Origin: Porticoccus litoralis
GTDB lineage: Bacteria; Pseudomonadota; Gammaproteobacteria; Pseudomonadales; Porticoccaceae
Direction of reading: 5' to 3'
Assembly (NCBI RefSeq): GCF_030676955.1
Contig: NZ_JAUUUU010000001.1
Location: 62,001 to 126,000 of the forward strand
DNA length: 64,000 nt
Part shown: piece after piece, positions 17,814 to 27,800 of the stretch
How positions within the stretch are numbered: the stretch's first letter is position 1
Layout: every line of letters begins with the position of its first letter
Notes under the pieces: model-generated
What the model was told of the DNA's origin: nothing
Seen by the model: the letters and a program-made list of their open reading frames with translations, nothing else
The model's database searches: none
Program-made: the position numbers and the translations under genes

Positions 17814-18050
17814 TTAGCCAAGGTTGGCGTTGATGTAATCAATCGCGTTTTGGACTGTGGCAATCTTCTCAGCTTCTTCATCGGGAATTTCAGTATCGAA
17901 TTCCTCTTCCAAAGCCATGATCAGTTCAACGGTATCCAAAGAGTCCGCGCCCAAATCTTCAACAAAAGAAGACTCCGGCTTAACGTCTTCTTCTTTAACG
18001 CCCAGTTGTTCTGCAACCATTTTGGCTACGCGTTCTTCAATGCTGCTCAT
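17814..18050 (-). CDS. acpP: Acyl carrier protein AcpP
   Basis: A 78-residue acidic carrier of fatty-acyl intermediates. The phosphopantetheine serine lies in the GADSLDTVELIMALEEEF motif. ATG 18050 follows AGGAGAGAATAAATATC. The 172 bp upstream include a TAAAAT that may be its own -10, consistent with high separate expression. A strong terminator follows. Confidence 0.97.
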   Translation of the reverse strand: MSSIEERVAKMVAEQLGVKEEDVKPESSFVEDLGADSLDTVELIMALEEEFDTEIPDEEAEKIATVQNAIDYINANLG

Positions 18051-18222
18051 GATATTTATTCTCTCCTGTATTAAGAAAGTATTCTGTTGCCCGGCCCTTT
18101 AAAAACCACCCCACAACAAGAAATCTGTTATTGACGGCATGTCAGGCGCGCATTTTACCTCAAATACTGCACGCTGTAACCGCTTTCAATAAAATCCTGA
18201 TATTCACTGCAAATACAGTGAA

Positions 18223-18966
18223 TTAGGCCATATACAACCCACCATTGACGTGGATATTCTCGCCGGTGACATAGGCCCCACCCTCTCCCACCAGAAAGTC
18301 CACCACGGCCGCAATTTCTTCCGGCTCGCCCAGGCGATTCAGGGGTACCTGGGAGAGGATGGCCTCCCGTTGAGCTTCTGCGAGCTCTTTGGTCATATCC
18401 GTGTCAATAAACCCCGGGGATACGGCATTTACAGTAATGTTGCGTGGCCCCAGCTCCTTGGCCAGAGAGCGGGTAAATCCGCCCACACCGGCTTTGGTGG
18501 CACAGTAATTGGTTTGACCCACATTGCCCATCGCGCCCACCACAGAGCTGATATTGACTATTCGACCCCAGCGGGCCTTGGTCATACCCCTCAGACAGGC
18601 CTTGCTCAAGCGATAGATGGAGTTGAGGTTTGTGTCGATGACATCAAACCACTCATCATCTTTCATGCGCATCAGCAGATTATCCTTGGTGATACCGGCA
18701 TTGTTCACTAGAATCAACGGCGCACCGTAAGTCTCGGTAATCGTGTTGATCAGGTTATCTACCGACTCCTGACTGGCCACGTCAAGCACCATACCGGCAC
18801 CTTTAATACCTTTCTCCGCAAAGCGCGCCGAAATCTTTTCTGCGCCCGATTCGGAGGTTGCTGTTCCTATCACAATAGCCCCCTGGGCTCCCAGACTGTC
18901 GGAAATTGCTGCCCCGATACCACGACTGGCCCCTGTGACCAACGCAATTTTGTCCTGCAAACTCAT
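18223..18966 (-). CDS. fabG: 3-oxoacyl-ACP reductase FabG
   Basis: A 247-residue NADPH-dependent short-chain reductase of type II fatty-acid synthesis. It has the GASRGIGAA cofactor motif, NNAGITKDNLLMRM, the catalytic Ser near NISSVVG, the YCATKAG Tyr/Lys pair and the C-terminal VTGENIHVNGG. It lies 31 bp after fabD. A dyad ATTCACTG / CAGTGAAT sits at its stop codon but lacks a clear U-tract. Confidence 0.96.
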   Translation of the reverse strand: MSLQDKIALVTGASRGIGAAISDSLGAQGAIVIGTATSESGAEKISARFAEKGIKGAGMVLDVASQESVDNLINTITETYGAPLILVNNAGITKDNLLMRMKDDEWFDVIDTNLNSIYRLSKACLRGMTKARWGRIVNISSVVGAMGNVGQTNYCATKAGVGGFTRSLAKELGPRNITVNAVSPGFIDTDMTKELAEAQREAILSQVPLNRLGEPEEIAAVVDFLVGEGGAYVTGENIHVNGGLYMA

Positions 18967-18997
18967 CTTCCTCTCCTTTTTCTAAACACCACCGCAG

Positions 18998-19933
18998 TTA
19001 AACTGCGGCCAATGCCTCTTCGAGACAACCACAGTCTTCTGTAGCATAGCTGTTTAATGAACGTTCAATCCTTTTAGCAAGGCCACTGAGAACCTTGCCG
19101 GCCCCACATTCCACCAGGGTATCAATACCACTTGCAGTGAGGGTGTTGACACAGTCCACCCAGAGCACTGGGGCGGTAATTTGCTCAATCATCAGCTGCT
19201 TAATCTTTTCCGGGTCGCTCTCTGTTTGGGCGTGGACATTGTGTACAACCAGCACCTGCGGAGCAGAAAACTCGGTGGCAAGAATTTCACTGGCCAGACG
19301 ATCTGCAGCAGGCTTCATCAGATTGGTATGGAAAGGTGCACTAACCGGCAAAGGCATCGCCCTTTTGGCTCCCGCCGATTTACAGCCTTCGATGGCGCGC
19401 TCAACAGCCGCAGCATTCCCCGCAATCACGACCTGACCGGGAGAGTTAAAGTTGACTGCAGCAACTTCTTCTCCCTGGCAGGCCTCCTCGCAGACCGCTT
19501 TGATCTTGTCATCGTCCAGACCAATGATGGCTGCCATCGCACCTTCACCTGGTGCCACGGCATCCTGCATATAAGCACCACGATTGCGCACCAGACGTAC
19601 AGCGTCTGGGAAAGCCACTACGCCGGAGCAAACCAGCGCAGACCACTCACCAAGGCTGTGGCCGGCCATCAGGGCGGGCTGGGCTCCCTTCTCCTGTTGC
19701 CAGATACGCCATACCGCAACACTGGCGGTCAGCAACAGTGGCTGGGTGCGCTCGGTCAGGGTTATCTCTTCCTGGGTGCCGTTTTGCACCAGGTCCCAGA
19801 GATCGTAGCCAAGCACTTCAGATGCTTCGGCAAAGGTTTCACCGACAACGGGGTATTTGTCGGCAAGCTCTGCCAACATGCCCAGTTTTTGGGATCCCTG
19901 TCCGGGAAAGACAAATGCGAGATTATTTTTCAT
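18998..19933 (-). CDS. fabD: Malonyl-CoA:ACP transacylase FabD
   Basis: Loads malonyl groups onto ACP. The chosen start, ATG 19933, gives MKNNLAFVFPGQGSQ as in the family and is preceded by AGAGG; a longer upstream frame is rejected. The 311-residue protein has the nucleophile motif GHSLGEWSAL and the histidine in SAPFHTNLM. The start overlaps plsX by 11 bp. Confidence 0.96.
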   Translation of the reverse strand: MKNNLAFVFPGQGSQKLGMLAELADKYPVVGETFAEASEVLGYDLWDLVQNGTQEEITLTERTQPLLLTASVAVWRIWQQEKGAQPALMAGHSLGEWSALVCSGVVAFPDAVRLVRNRGAYMQDAVAPGEGAMAAIIGLDDDKIKAVCEEACQGEEVAAVNFNSPGQVVIAGNAAAVERAIEGCKSAGAKRAMPLPVSAPFHTNLMKPAADRLASEILATEFSAPQVLVVHNVHAQTESDPEKIKQLMIEQITAPVLWVDCVNTLTASGIDTLVECGAGKVLSGLAKRIERSLNSYATEDCGCLEEALAAV

Positions 19934-20960
19934 CGAATACCTCTGATTGATTACTCTTATCAGCCAACCGACTCTCAATCAGAATCGGCAGGTCTTTTTC
20001 AACTTCGACTACAGCCACTTCCACAGCCTTGGCAAAGCCCTCAACAGAAGCCCCGCCATGACTTTTAACCACCACTCCGCGCAAGCCCAACAGACTTGCA
20101 CCATTATATTGGGCTGGGTCCACCTGATTAATCAGGCGTTTCAGTGCCGGTTTCATCAGCAGAGCCCCCAGTCTAGCCAGCAGGCTCTCAGACAGTGTCT
20201 GACGCAACAGACCCTGTATCATTTTCGCCACACCTTCACCGGTTTTTAGTGCCACATTGCCACTGAAGCCGTCACAGACCACGATATCTGCAACACCGGA
20301 GAACAAGGCATCACCTTCAACAAAACCGATGTAGTTGATACTGGGGTCCGCCTGCAACAATTCGGCAGCATCGAGTATTTCCTGCCGACCTTTTATGGCT
20401 TCAACACCGATGTTCAATAAACCCACCGAGGGAGCGTTTGTTGAAGGCGAGATCGCAGCCAGAGACGACATCAACGCAAATTCGTACAATTGGCGGGAGG
20501 TACACTCAAGATTAGCCCCCAGGTCGAGCAAATAGGTATAACCACGGCTGGTCGGCACCCGTGTACAGATTGCTGGACGACTGATGCCAGACAAGGTTCC
20601 CAGTTGAAACAGCGAGATTGCCATCAGCGCACCGGTATTTCCGGCGCTCACACAGGCCTGAGCCGTGCCATCTTTGACCAACGCTACCGCTTTCCACATG
20701 GAGGATTCGCGTTTATTGCGCAGGGCGCTGCCCGGCTTTTCATCCATGGCAACAGACTGTTCGCAATGGAGCACACTCAGTCGCCCGGCAAAACTTTCTT
20801 TGTCGGCGTTTAAAAAGGGCTGGATGTGTTTTTGATCGCCACAGAGAACAACCTTCAGATAAGGGTGCTGGCGAAGTATATCGAGAGATGCGGGGACCGT
20901 GATGCGGGGACCGAAATCCCCGCCCATGGCGTCAATGGCGAGACAGCGAGAGTCAGCCAA
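19923..20960 (-). CDS. plsX: Phosphate acyltransferase PlsX
   Basis: Makes acyl-phosphate from acyl-ACP for phosphatidic acid synthesis. The 345 residues include AIDAMGGDFGP near the N-terminus, DLGANLECT and VCDGFSGNVALKTGEG. No in-frame ATG exists between the upstream stop and the AIDAMGGD motif, so the start is TTG 20960 or possibly ATT 20966. No clear ribosome site precedes either. It lies 25 bp after rpmF in the conserved yceD-rpmF-plsX-fabD order. Confidence 0.94.
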   Translation of the reverse strand: MADSRCLAIDAMGGDFGPRITVPASLDILRQHPYLKVVLCGDQKHIQPFLNADKESFAGRLSVLHCEQSVAMDEKPGSALRNKRESSMWKAVALVKDGTAQACVSAGNTGALMAISLFQLGTLSGISRPAICTRVPTSRGYTYLLDLGANLECTSRQLYEFALMSSLAAISPSTNAPSVGLLNIGVEAIKGRQEILDAAELLQADPSINYIGFVEGDALFSGVADIVVCDGFSGNVALKTGEGVAKMIQGLLRQTLSESLLARLGALLMKPALKRLINQVDPAQYNGASLLGLRGVVVKSHGGASVEGFAKAVEVAVVEVEKDLPILIESRLADKSNQSEVFDEK

Positions 20961-20985
20961 AAAAATACGTTCAGGTCAGCGGGGA

Positions 20986-21165
20986 TTAGTCTTCGGCAGA
21001 AGCTACGACTTTCTTACCGCGGTAGAAACCATCAGCTGAAACGTGGTGACGACGGTGCTTTTCACCACTGACCGGATCAACGGACAAAGTGGGTCCAGTC
21101 AACGCATCATGTGAACGACGCATGCCACGCTTGGAACGGGTTTTACGGTTCTGTTGAACGGCCAT
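20986..21165 (-). CDS. rpmF: 50S ribosomal protein L32
   Basis: A 59-residue basic ribosomal protein, MAVQQNRKTRSKRGMRRSHD at the start, with GEKHRRHHVSADGFYRGKKV later. This fits L32 in length and pattern. ATG 21165 is preceded by AGGAGTATAAA. The zinc-binding cysteines of some L32 paralogues are absent, so it is the cysteine-free type. It sits between yceD and plsX. Confidence 0.96.
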   Translation of the reverse strand: MAVQQNRKTRSKRGMRRSHDALTGPTLSVDPVSGEKHRRHHVSADGFYRGKKVVASAED

Positions 21166-21205
21166 TTTATACTCCTGATAAAAACTGTCTGTTATCTGTT
21201 ATCTG

Positions 21206-21745
21206 TTAATTGTCGGGGCCACTGTTCTTCAGTTGCTCCAGAATACTAAAAGGGTTTTCTTTCTCGGAAGCCCCCGGTTCTTCCATAGCTGAAACATGTG
21301 TTTCAGCCTGGCAGGTATCTTGTGGATGGTACGTTACAAAGGGCAATGCCAGTAACAGCTCATCCTCAACCATCGCGGACAAATCCGCAGTCTCTTGCTC
21401 TACCACCCACGGGTCCAGATCCTTGGGAAGTGATTTCGCTTCCTCTTCGGACCACACAATACCGAGCCGGAAATCGACAGTAAGAGGAAGCGTCATCGGC
21501 TGTAGGCAGCGCTGACAAGCCACTTCTACTGTCGCATCCACATGCCCTGCTACCACTTTTCGTCCCTGCTCAGCCAGCTCAAACACGAGCTCAGCTTGAA
21601 TGGGAACGTTGATAGCCAGCACGGCATCCCGTAATCTTTCACAATGCGCGGCAGATACCTGCCCCGACAAGACTTCGCCCTGATTGGCCAAGCGTCTGGG
21701 ATCCAGAATCCTAGGCAATTGACTTCTCTGAGGGGGTGTCGTCAT
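21206..21745 (-). CDS. yceD: DUF177 protein YceD (L32-associated)
   Basis: A 179-residue YceD/DUF177 protein. It contains the ATVEVACQRCLQPMTLPL segment with its CxxC pair and an acidic central region. YceD genes lie directly upstream of rpmF in most bacteria and are linked to large-subunit rRNA maturation. It is divergent from maf. Confidence 0.92.
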   Translation of the reverse strand: MTTPPQRSQLPRILDPRRLANQGEVLSGQVSAAHCERLRDAVLAINVPIQAELVFELAEQGRKVVAGHVDATVEVACQRCLQPMTLPLTVDFRLGIVWSEEEAKSLPKDLDPWVVEQETADLSAMVEDELLLALPFVTYHPQDTCQAETHVSAMEEPGASEKENPFSILEQLKNSGPDN

Positions 21746-21899
21746 AGGCGCGCCATAATAGTGATATCACTTTGATCTGTCAAAGAAAAATTCCTTCAGA
21801 TCAGGGGTGTCAGAGATCATTTATAGAACCCGGCAAAAACCTTCAAAAAGCATCCCTAAGGGAATGCCAAAAAAGTTACCACTAGAGACAGGAGCCCCC

Positions 21900-22478
21900 T
21901 TGCAACAACTAATTCTTGCGTCCTCTTCAAGCTACCGTAAAAGCCTGCTTGACCGCCTGTGCCTACCCTATACTGCACATGCTCCGGATATCGACGAACG
22001 ACGGCTACCCGGAGAAACACCTGACACCATGGTGCGCAGACTGTCGGAGAGCAAGGCGCGCGCTATCAGCACCCTATATCCAGACAACCTGATTATTGGC
22101 TCCGACCAAGTTGCCATCATTGATGACTACATACTTACCAAGCCCGGAAACTTCGCCGCTGCTCAACAACAACTGCGGAGACAATCCGGACAAAAGGTAC
22201 GTTTCCTTACCGGTCTGGCACTGCTTAATAGTGCCAACGGTAGCAGCCAAGTCGACATCATCACCACCGATGTGGTGTTCAGGATGCTTAAAGAGGAAGA
22301 AATCTGTGCCTATCTGGAACGTGATGAGCCTTACAGCTGCGCTGGCAGTTTTCGCAGTGAGGGGCTGGGGATCACCCTTTTTGACGCAATCCATAGCAGC
22401 GACCCCACCGCTTTAATTGGGCTACCGCTGATTCGGCTCTGCCAGATGCTACGCAACGAAAACTATAAATTACTTTAG
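21900..22478 (+). CDS. Maf/YceF-type nucleotide pyrophosphatase
   Basis: A house-cleaning pyrophosphatase that hydrolyses modified NTPs. TTG 21900 is chosen as the start: an AGGAG ribosome site lies exactly five bases upstream, and the product (M)QQLILASSSSYRKSLLDRL then has 192 residues, the family length. An ATG-started frame at 21807 would add 31 atypical residues. Conserved segments include SESKARAI, IIGSDQVA and CAGSFRSEGLG. The GSFRSEGLG form points to the YceF (m7GTP) subgroup rather than YhdE. Confidence 0.9.
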   Translation: MQQLILASSSSYRKSLLDRLCLPYTAHAPDIDERRLPGETPDTMVRRLSESKARAISTLYPDNLIIGSDQVAIIDDYILTKPGNFAAAQQQLRRQSGQKVRFLTGLALLNSANGSSQVDIITTDVVFRMLKEEEICAYLERDEPYSCAGSFRSEGLGITLFDAIHSSDPTALIGLPLIRLCQMLRNENYKLL

Positions 22479-22480
22479 AT

Positions 22481-23149
22481 TTATATTTTATAAATTTGTT
22501 TTTTATATATATTTACAACATCATCGATTAGCGAAAACTGGTCAATACAGGCCAACGGCTGGTATTTCTGCAACCGATCAGGGTGATGAGCACCGTAGCT
22601 CACAGCAATCCGCGGCACACCGGCACTGACAGCCATAGCAAGGTCAAACTCCGTATCACCAACCATGATCGTTTGCTCGGGCGGAGTCTGGAATTCACTC
22701 ATCAGCTCCAGCAACATCTTTGGGTCGGGCTTGCCGGCAGTTTCGTCAGCACAGCGACTGCCATGAAAAAAGTCATTCAATCCTCTGGCCTTCAACACGC
22801 GGTCCAGTCCCCGGCGACTCTTCCCGGTAGCCACAGTGAGTACGTAACCCTGCTCGAGCAATAACTCCAGCGTCTCCATCACCCCATCAAAAAAGGGAGA
22901 TGGCTCTCTGTCCTGTTCAGCAAAATGGCGAGAATAGCTGTCTCTCATAGTAAGAATATGTTCACGGTCAATCCCTGGAAAAAGCGTTTCCAAAGCATCC
23001 ACCAGACCGAGGCCGACAATGTCCCGTGCCGCATCATGGTGCGGAGCCGGCAAACCTGTCTCTTCAGCGGCGAGACAGATACAAGTCACAATTCGAGACA
23101 GGGAGTCACACAGCGTTCCATCCCAGTCAAATACCAGCAATTTCGCCAT
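22481..23149 (-). CDS. HAD-superfamily phosphatase (Gph-like)
   Basis: A 222-residue HAD-IA hydrolase. Motif I is DWDGTLCDS (nucleophile Asp), motif II is in ATGKSRRGL, and motif III-IV is KPDPKML plus VGDTEFDLAMAVSAG. It resembles phosphoglycolate phosphatases next to rluC in Pseudomonas; the true substrate cannot be set from sequence. Its last codons are AT-rich and end 2 bp from the convergent maf stop. It lies 3 bp after rluC, so it is probably cotranscribed. Confidence 0.9.
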   Translation of the reverse strand: MAKLLVFDWDGTLCDSLSRIVTCICLAAEETGLPAPHHDAARDIVGLGLVDALETLFPGIDREHILTMRDSYSRHFAEQDREPSPFFDGVMETLELLLEQGYVLTVATGKSRRGLDRVLKARGLNDFFHGSRCADETAGKPDPKMLLELMSEFQTPPEQTIMVGDTEFDLAMAVSAGVPRIAVSYGAHHPDRLQKYQPLACIDQFSLIDDVVNIYKKQIYKI

Positions 23150-23152
23150 GAA

Positions 23153-24100
23153 CTACCTCAACCGCACCAACACATGACTAAGCTCTTCCGGTAGTGGAGC
23201 CTCGATACTGAGCTTTTGTCCATCCGGGCCCTTAAACTGCAATTTCACGGCGTGTAAAAACATGCGTTTCAGGCCCGACTGTCGCAGCTGCCGGTTACAC
23301 TCCTCATCACCATACTTGTCATCCCCGGCCAGCGGACAACCGGCAAATTGGCTGTGAACCCTGATCTGATGGGTTCTACCGGTCTCCAGCGTCGCCTCCA
23401 TCAGAGTGTGGCGATCAAATCGCTCCAACACCGCAAAGTGCGTTACAGACGCTTTGCCTTCACCATCGACTCTGACGACCCGCTCACCAGATTTAAGCTC
23501 ATTTTTTCGAAGAGGAACGTCAACGCGCTTCATACCTTTGGGCCAGCGGCCACATACCAGCGCCTGATACACCTTTTTGACACGCCCATCCCGCATTTCA
23601 TCCTGCAAGTGTCGAAGCGCCGAGCGTTTTTTGGCAACCATCAGACAACCGGAGGTTTCTCTGTCGAGACGATGCACCAATTCCAGAAATGGCTGATCAG
23701 GCCGTGCGGCTCGCAATGACTCGATGAGGCCAAGACTGACCCCACTACCACCGTGAACAGCCAGTCCCGCGGGCTTATTAATGACCAGCATGCTGTCATC
23801 TTCAAAAAGGATACTGCCCTCCAACAATTGCTGTAACCGAGGGCTTGGCCCGGGTGGAGCCTCGCGTTCTGCAACCCGGATTGGCGGAATTCGTACCTGA
23901 TCACCCACCTGAAGGCGATAATCCGCCTTGATCCTGGAGCGATTAACTCGCACCTCCCCTTTGCGCAAAATACGGTATACCCTGGATTTCGGAACCCCTT
24001 TGAGATAAGTCAGCAAGAAATTGTCGACACGCTGCCCCGCATGATGCTCGGTGATTTCAAGCATTTGTACGGCAACAGGTTTGCTATTAACTTCAGGCAT
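23153..24100 (-). CDS. rluC: 23S rRNA pseudouridine synthase RluC
   Basis: A 315-residue RluA-family enzyme for pseudouridines 955, 2504 and 2580 of 23S rRNA (by homology). An S4-type RNA-binding domain covers about residues 18-80 (VYRILRKGEVRVNRSRIK). The catalytic Asp is in HRLDRETSGCLMVAKK. It is divergent from rne, as in most gammaproteobacteria. Confidence 0.94.
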   Translation of the reverse strand: MPEVNSKPVAVQMLEITEHHAGQRVDNFLLTYLKGVPKSRVYRILRKGEVRVNRSRIKADYRLQVGDQVRIPPIRVAEREAPPGPSPRLQQLLEGSILFEDDSMLVINKPAGLAVHGGSGVSLGLIESLRAARPDQPFLELVHRLDRETSGCLMVAKKRSALRHLQDEMRDGRVKKVYQALVCGRWPKGMKRVDVPLRKNELKSGERVVRVDGEGKASVTHFAVLERFDRHTLMEATLETGRTHQIRVHSQFAGCPLAGDDKYGDEECNRQLRQSGLKRMFLHAVKLQFKGPDGQKLSIEAPLPEELSHVLVRLR

Positions 24101-24226
24101 AAGAGGGCGGCATTAACATAAGACCCGCTATTCTATCAGCACAGCTTATTGGGTACACCAACATCGGATAAAACCTGAAAACATACCCAGAATCATAAGA
24201 TTATGTTCACATTTCATGGACATAAA

Positions 24227-24255
24227 TTGATGACACTACGCATACCTGTTATATT
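24227..24255 (+). promoter_or_regulatory. Putative sigma-70 promoter of rne
   Basis: TTGATG (24227-24232), exactly 17 nt, then TATATT (24250-24255). Transcription would start near 24262, about 550 nt before the rne ATG. Confidence 0.65.
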
Positions 24256-24261
24256 CGCCCT

Positions 24262-24809
24262 TCGTTAATTTCGGTATCACCGGGCACGCTAGGAAACAAG
24301 TGGCCTCACCCGGTTGGGAAAGGTTTTATTACCCCCCGATTTAACGCGGCGAAAGCCCCCTACTTATTAATTGGATTAATTCCGACGGCTGCTGACAGAT
24401 GATTGCAGCTGTCACTGAGAAACCCGCGCTGATAGCGCAGCAGTAACCGAACAAAGAAACTTGAACGAAAGTTCTGTTCAAATGGTAGCGCAAGACAAGC
24501 TGTCGCATCCCAGCCCAACACACAAAAGAGGCACGGATAAGTAGAACGACAGCTCTAGACTTGATTGGATATAGTCTTGCCTTCCCTGGACACTTGGCGA
24601 CAAAACGATCAGAACCAACCCTTGAAGGCAACCCCGGACAGATTTAGTGACTGATAAAGGCAATACTTTTAGAATCAATAAGTTATACAACTAAATTAAT
24701 TAGTTATTTAACTAATTTCGATACCTTTTGCCTAGCTTTTGTACGTGTGCTGTTCATGTTTCAGCGGTACTCCTGTTGCTTGTGATGCGCAAGACATTAG
24801 GAAAACTGA
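24262..24809 (+). promoter_or_regulatory. Long 5' leader of rne with several hairpins
   Basis: This gene-free stretch is the likely rne 5' untranslated region. Visible dyads are TGACAG/CTGTCA (24393-24414), GCGCT/AGCGC (24426-24438) and an AU-only palindrome AATTAGTTA-TT-TAACTAATT (24698-24717). In E. coli the rne leader is the target of RNase E feedback, which cleaves its own mRNA. The same role is inferred here from length and structure. No convincing ORF lies in it. Confidence 0.6.
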
Positions 24810-27800
24810 ATGAAACGTATGCTGATAAACGCCTCCCAGCCTGAAGAGCTGAGGGTGGCACTGGTCGACGGACAACGCCTCTACGACCTCGATCTGGAAA
24901 ACCGCACCAGAGAACAACGCAAGGCCAATATCTACAAAGGTAAAATCACCCGAGTAGAACCCAGCCTCGAAGCCGCTTTTGTCGATTACGGCGCTGAACG
25001 CCACGGCTTCCTTCCCCTGAAAGAAATCTCCCGCGAATACTTCACCAAAAAGCCGTCCGACGTAGAAGGCCGCATCAAAATTCAGGATGTGGTCAAGGAA
25101 GGCACTGAAGTTGTGGTTCAGGTCGACAAGGAAGAGCGTGGTAACAAAGGGGCCGCCTTAACAACCTTTATCAGCCTGGCCGGTCGATACATGGTGCTAA
25201 TGCCAAACAACCCCCGTGCTGGCGGTATCTCACGCCGTATTGAGGGTGATGAGCGTTCAGAATTGAAAGCCGCCATGCGAGACCTGAAAACACCACAGGG
25301 CATGGGTGTTATTGTACGCACTGCCGGTATCGGTCGCTCTTCTGAAGAACTGCAATGGGATCTCGATTACCTGTTGCAACTGTGGGGAACCATCTATGAA
25401 GAAGCCAACAATGCCAAAGCGCCCCATTTTCTGTTTCAGGAAAGCAATGTCATCATTCGCGCGGTTCGGGACTACCTGCGCCAGGATGTCGGCGAGGTCA
25501 TCGTCGACAACCGCGAAGCCTTCGAGCTTGCATCGGCCTTTATCAAACAGGTGATGCCCAACTTTGAAAGCCGGGTCAAATTTTACGAAGACTCCCTGCC
25601 CCTGTTTAACCGCTATCAGATTGAAAACCAAATCGAGACGGCTTTTGAGCGGGAAGTGAAGCTGCCATCTGGCGGTTCCATTGTGATCGATGTAACTGAG
25701 GCACTGGTATCCATTGATATCAACTCTTCCAGGGCAACCCGTGGTGGTGATATTGAAGAAACTGCCCTGAGAACCAACCTGGAAGCCGCCGATGAAGTTG
25801 CCAGGCAACTACGCCTGAGAGACATGGGCGGACTGGTCGTGATTGATTTTATCGACATGACTTCCACCAAAAATCAGCGGGAAGTGGAAAATCGCATGCG
25901 CGATGCCCTGGAACTAGACCGCGCACGGGTTCAGGTAGGTCGTATTTCCCGTTTTGGCCTGCTGGAAATGTCCCGCCAACGCCTTAGGCCCTCTCTGGAA
26001 GAAACAACTTCCAAACTCTGCCCCCGGTGTCTTGGTCAGGGTACCATCCGAGGTACACGCTCACTGGCACTATCGATCCTGCGCCTGGTGGAAGAAGAGG
26101 CACAAAAGGAATTCAGTGCAGAGATACGTGCCATAACGCCAGTTTCAGTAGCGACGTTTCTGCTTAATGAGAAGCGCAAGGAAATCTTCGAGATTGAAAA
26201 ACGCCATAGCGCAAAAATTGTAGTACTCCCCAGCGAGCAGCTGGAAACACCCCACTTTGAAGTTCAGCGTATTCGCGAACAGGATGGCGTAACTACTGAG
26301 TATAGCTACCGTCTGGCCAGCGCTCACAACGAAGAACTACACAGCCACGAGCAAGAGCTCGTGCAACCTGTCCCACCGGCTCTGCAACCGGCAGTCAAGA
26401 CGCCAACGCCGTCTCAACCAGCGCCCATGCCAACAGAAAAACCGGTTGCCAAGCGCAAACCACAGAACAAGGAAAAACCGGGACTTCTGAAGCGTCTGAT
26501 TGCCCTATTGTTTGGCAGTGAAGAGCAAAAAGCTCCAGCGAAGAAGACCGACCAATCCCGCCGTGGTCGTGATGGTGGCCGGGACGATAGAAGACCCCAG
26601 GGCCGCAGCCGTCGGCAGGATGACCGCCGCAACGGACGCAGCCGCAATCGCTCTAATGCGAAAGGGGACCAACGTGACAGCCAGCAAAACCGTGAAGAGC
26701 AAAAAAATCGCCGCGAGCAACAACCACGGAAACCTCGTCCCGAACAGGAAGCAGTTCCCGAGACTATCGAGACTTCAGCCGCTGAAACTACCACGGACAA
26801 TCGCCCTCCTCGCCGCGAAGGTGACAAACGCCGCAACCCGCGCCAACGTAGGCCCAGACGGGAAGTGCCTGCTGAACTGCTGAGCGCAGCCGGAATCGAT
26901 AACCAGGCTACAGAAGCAGATCCAGCGGCCGTTGAGGCAGTTTCGCCCAGGAAGCAGGCTGAAACTGAATCTCCCAAGCCCCAGGAAACCCAGACAGAAG
27001 TTTTCACCATTGCCAATGTTGATACTGACGCTGACGTGGTAGAAACGGACAAAGCCAAAGCTACAAAGCCTGCGACATCTGAAGAGTCATCGGCGCAAGA
27101 AGCTCTTTCCTCGAAGGTGGAGCCTTCAGCAAATAAGGCACCTTCAGCGAATGTGGAGCTATCAACAGAAAAAGAGCCTTCAAGCATTGCCGAAGAGCCT
27201 GTAGTCGTTGCTGAGGACGCGCCCTCAACGGCGGAAGAAACTCCTGAGACAACACCGGTGTCACAGGAATTACAGCCAACGCCTGCAACTGAAGAAGCAA
27301 CTGCTTCTGAACAACCTTCCACAAGTGCACAGACATCAGCCGAGATAGTCCCAGCCATAGAAGCAGAGGCCATAACGGACGAATCAGAAGTAGAAACCAA
27401 TACTGTCGACAGCCCTGTATCAGAAGAAGATATCGCCTCCGAACATGCGCTGGAAACAACTGAATCTGCAAATGTTCAATTGGAAACAGAGACGCAAGCA
27501 GAAGAAACGCCTATTGTTGATGTAGAGGAAAGGCCCATAGCGGAATCAGTAGCTGCGGTTGGAGTACAAGACAATCTAGCCGAGACTACTGAGCCCTCAG
27601 ATGAAGCTAAAACCGACACCACTGTGGCGACAAACGAACCTGAGCCCCAACCAGCATCGGGATTGAAACGTGCTGGCAATGACCCAAGAATTCGTCCGCA
27701 ACCAGTGCAAGCTGTCAAGATTGTCACCGACATCAGCACCAAGCCATCGTCACAGCCTTTGGATACGTCAAAACCGTCCCCAGTTGCGCTACCTGTCAGC

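Noticed and set aside
18202..18223. Dyad ATTCACTG/CAGTGAAT as terminator of fabG
   Set aside because: The stem is AT-balanced and lacks a following U-tract; noted only within the fabG entry.
21807..21899. N-terminal extension of Maf from an upstream ATG
   Set aside because: The AGGAG-TTG start at 21900 gives the family length, and the extension is not Maf-like.
26414..27400. 328-codon open frame on the minus strand opposite rne
   Set aside because: It is a Ser/Val/Ala/Arg low-complexity mirror of the repetitive rne tail with no ribosome site; an antisense shadow.
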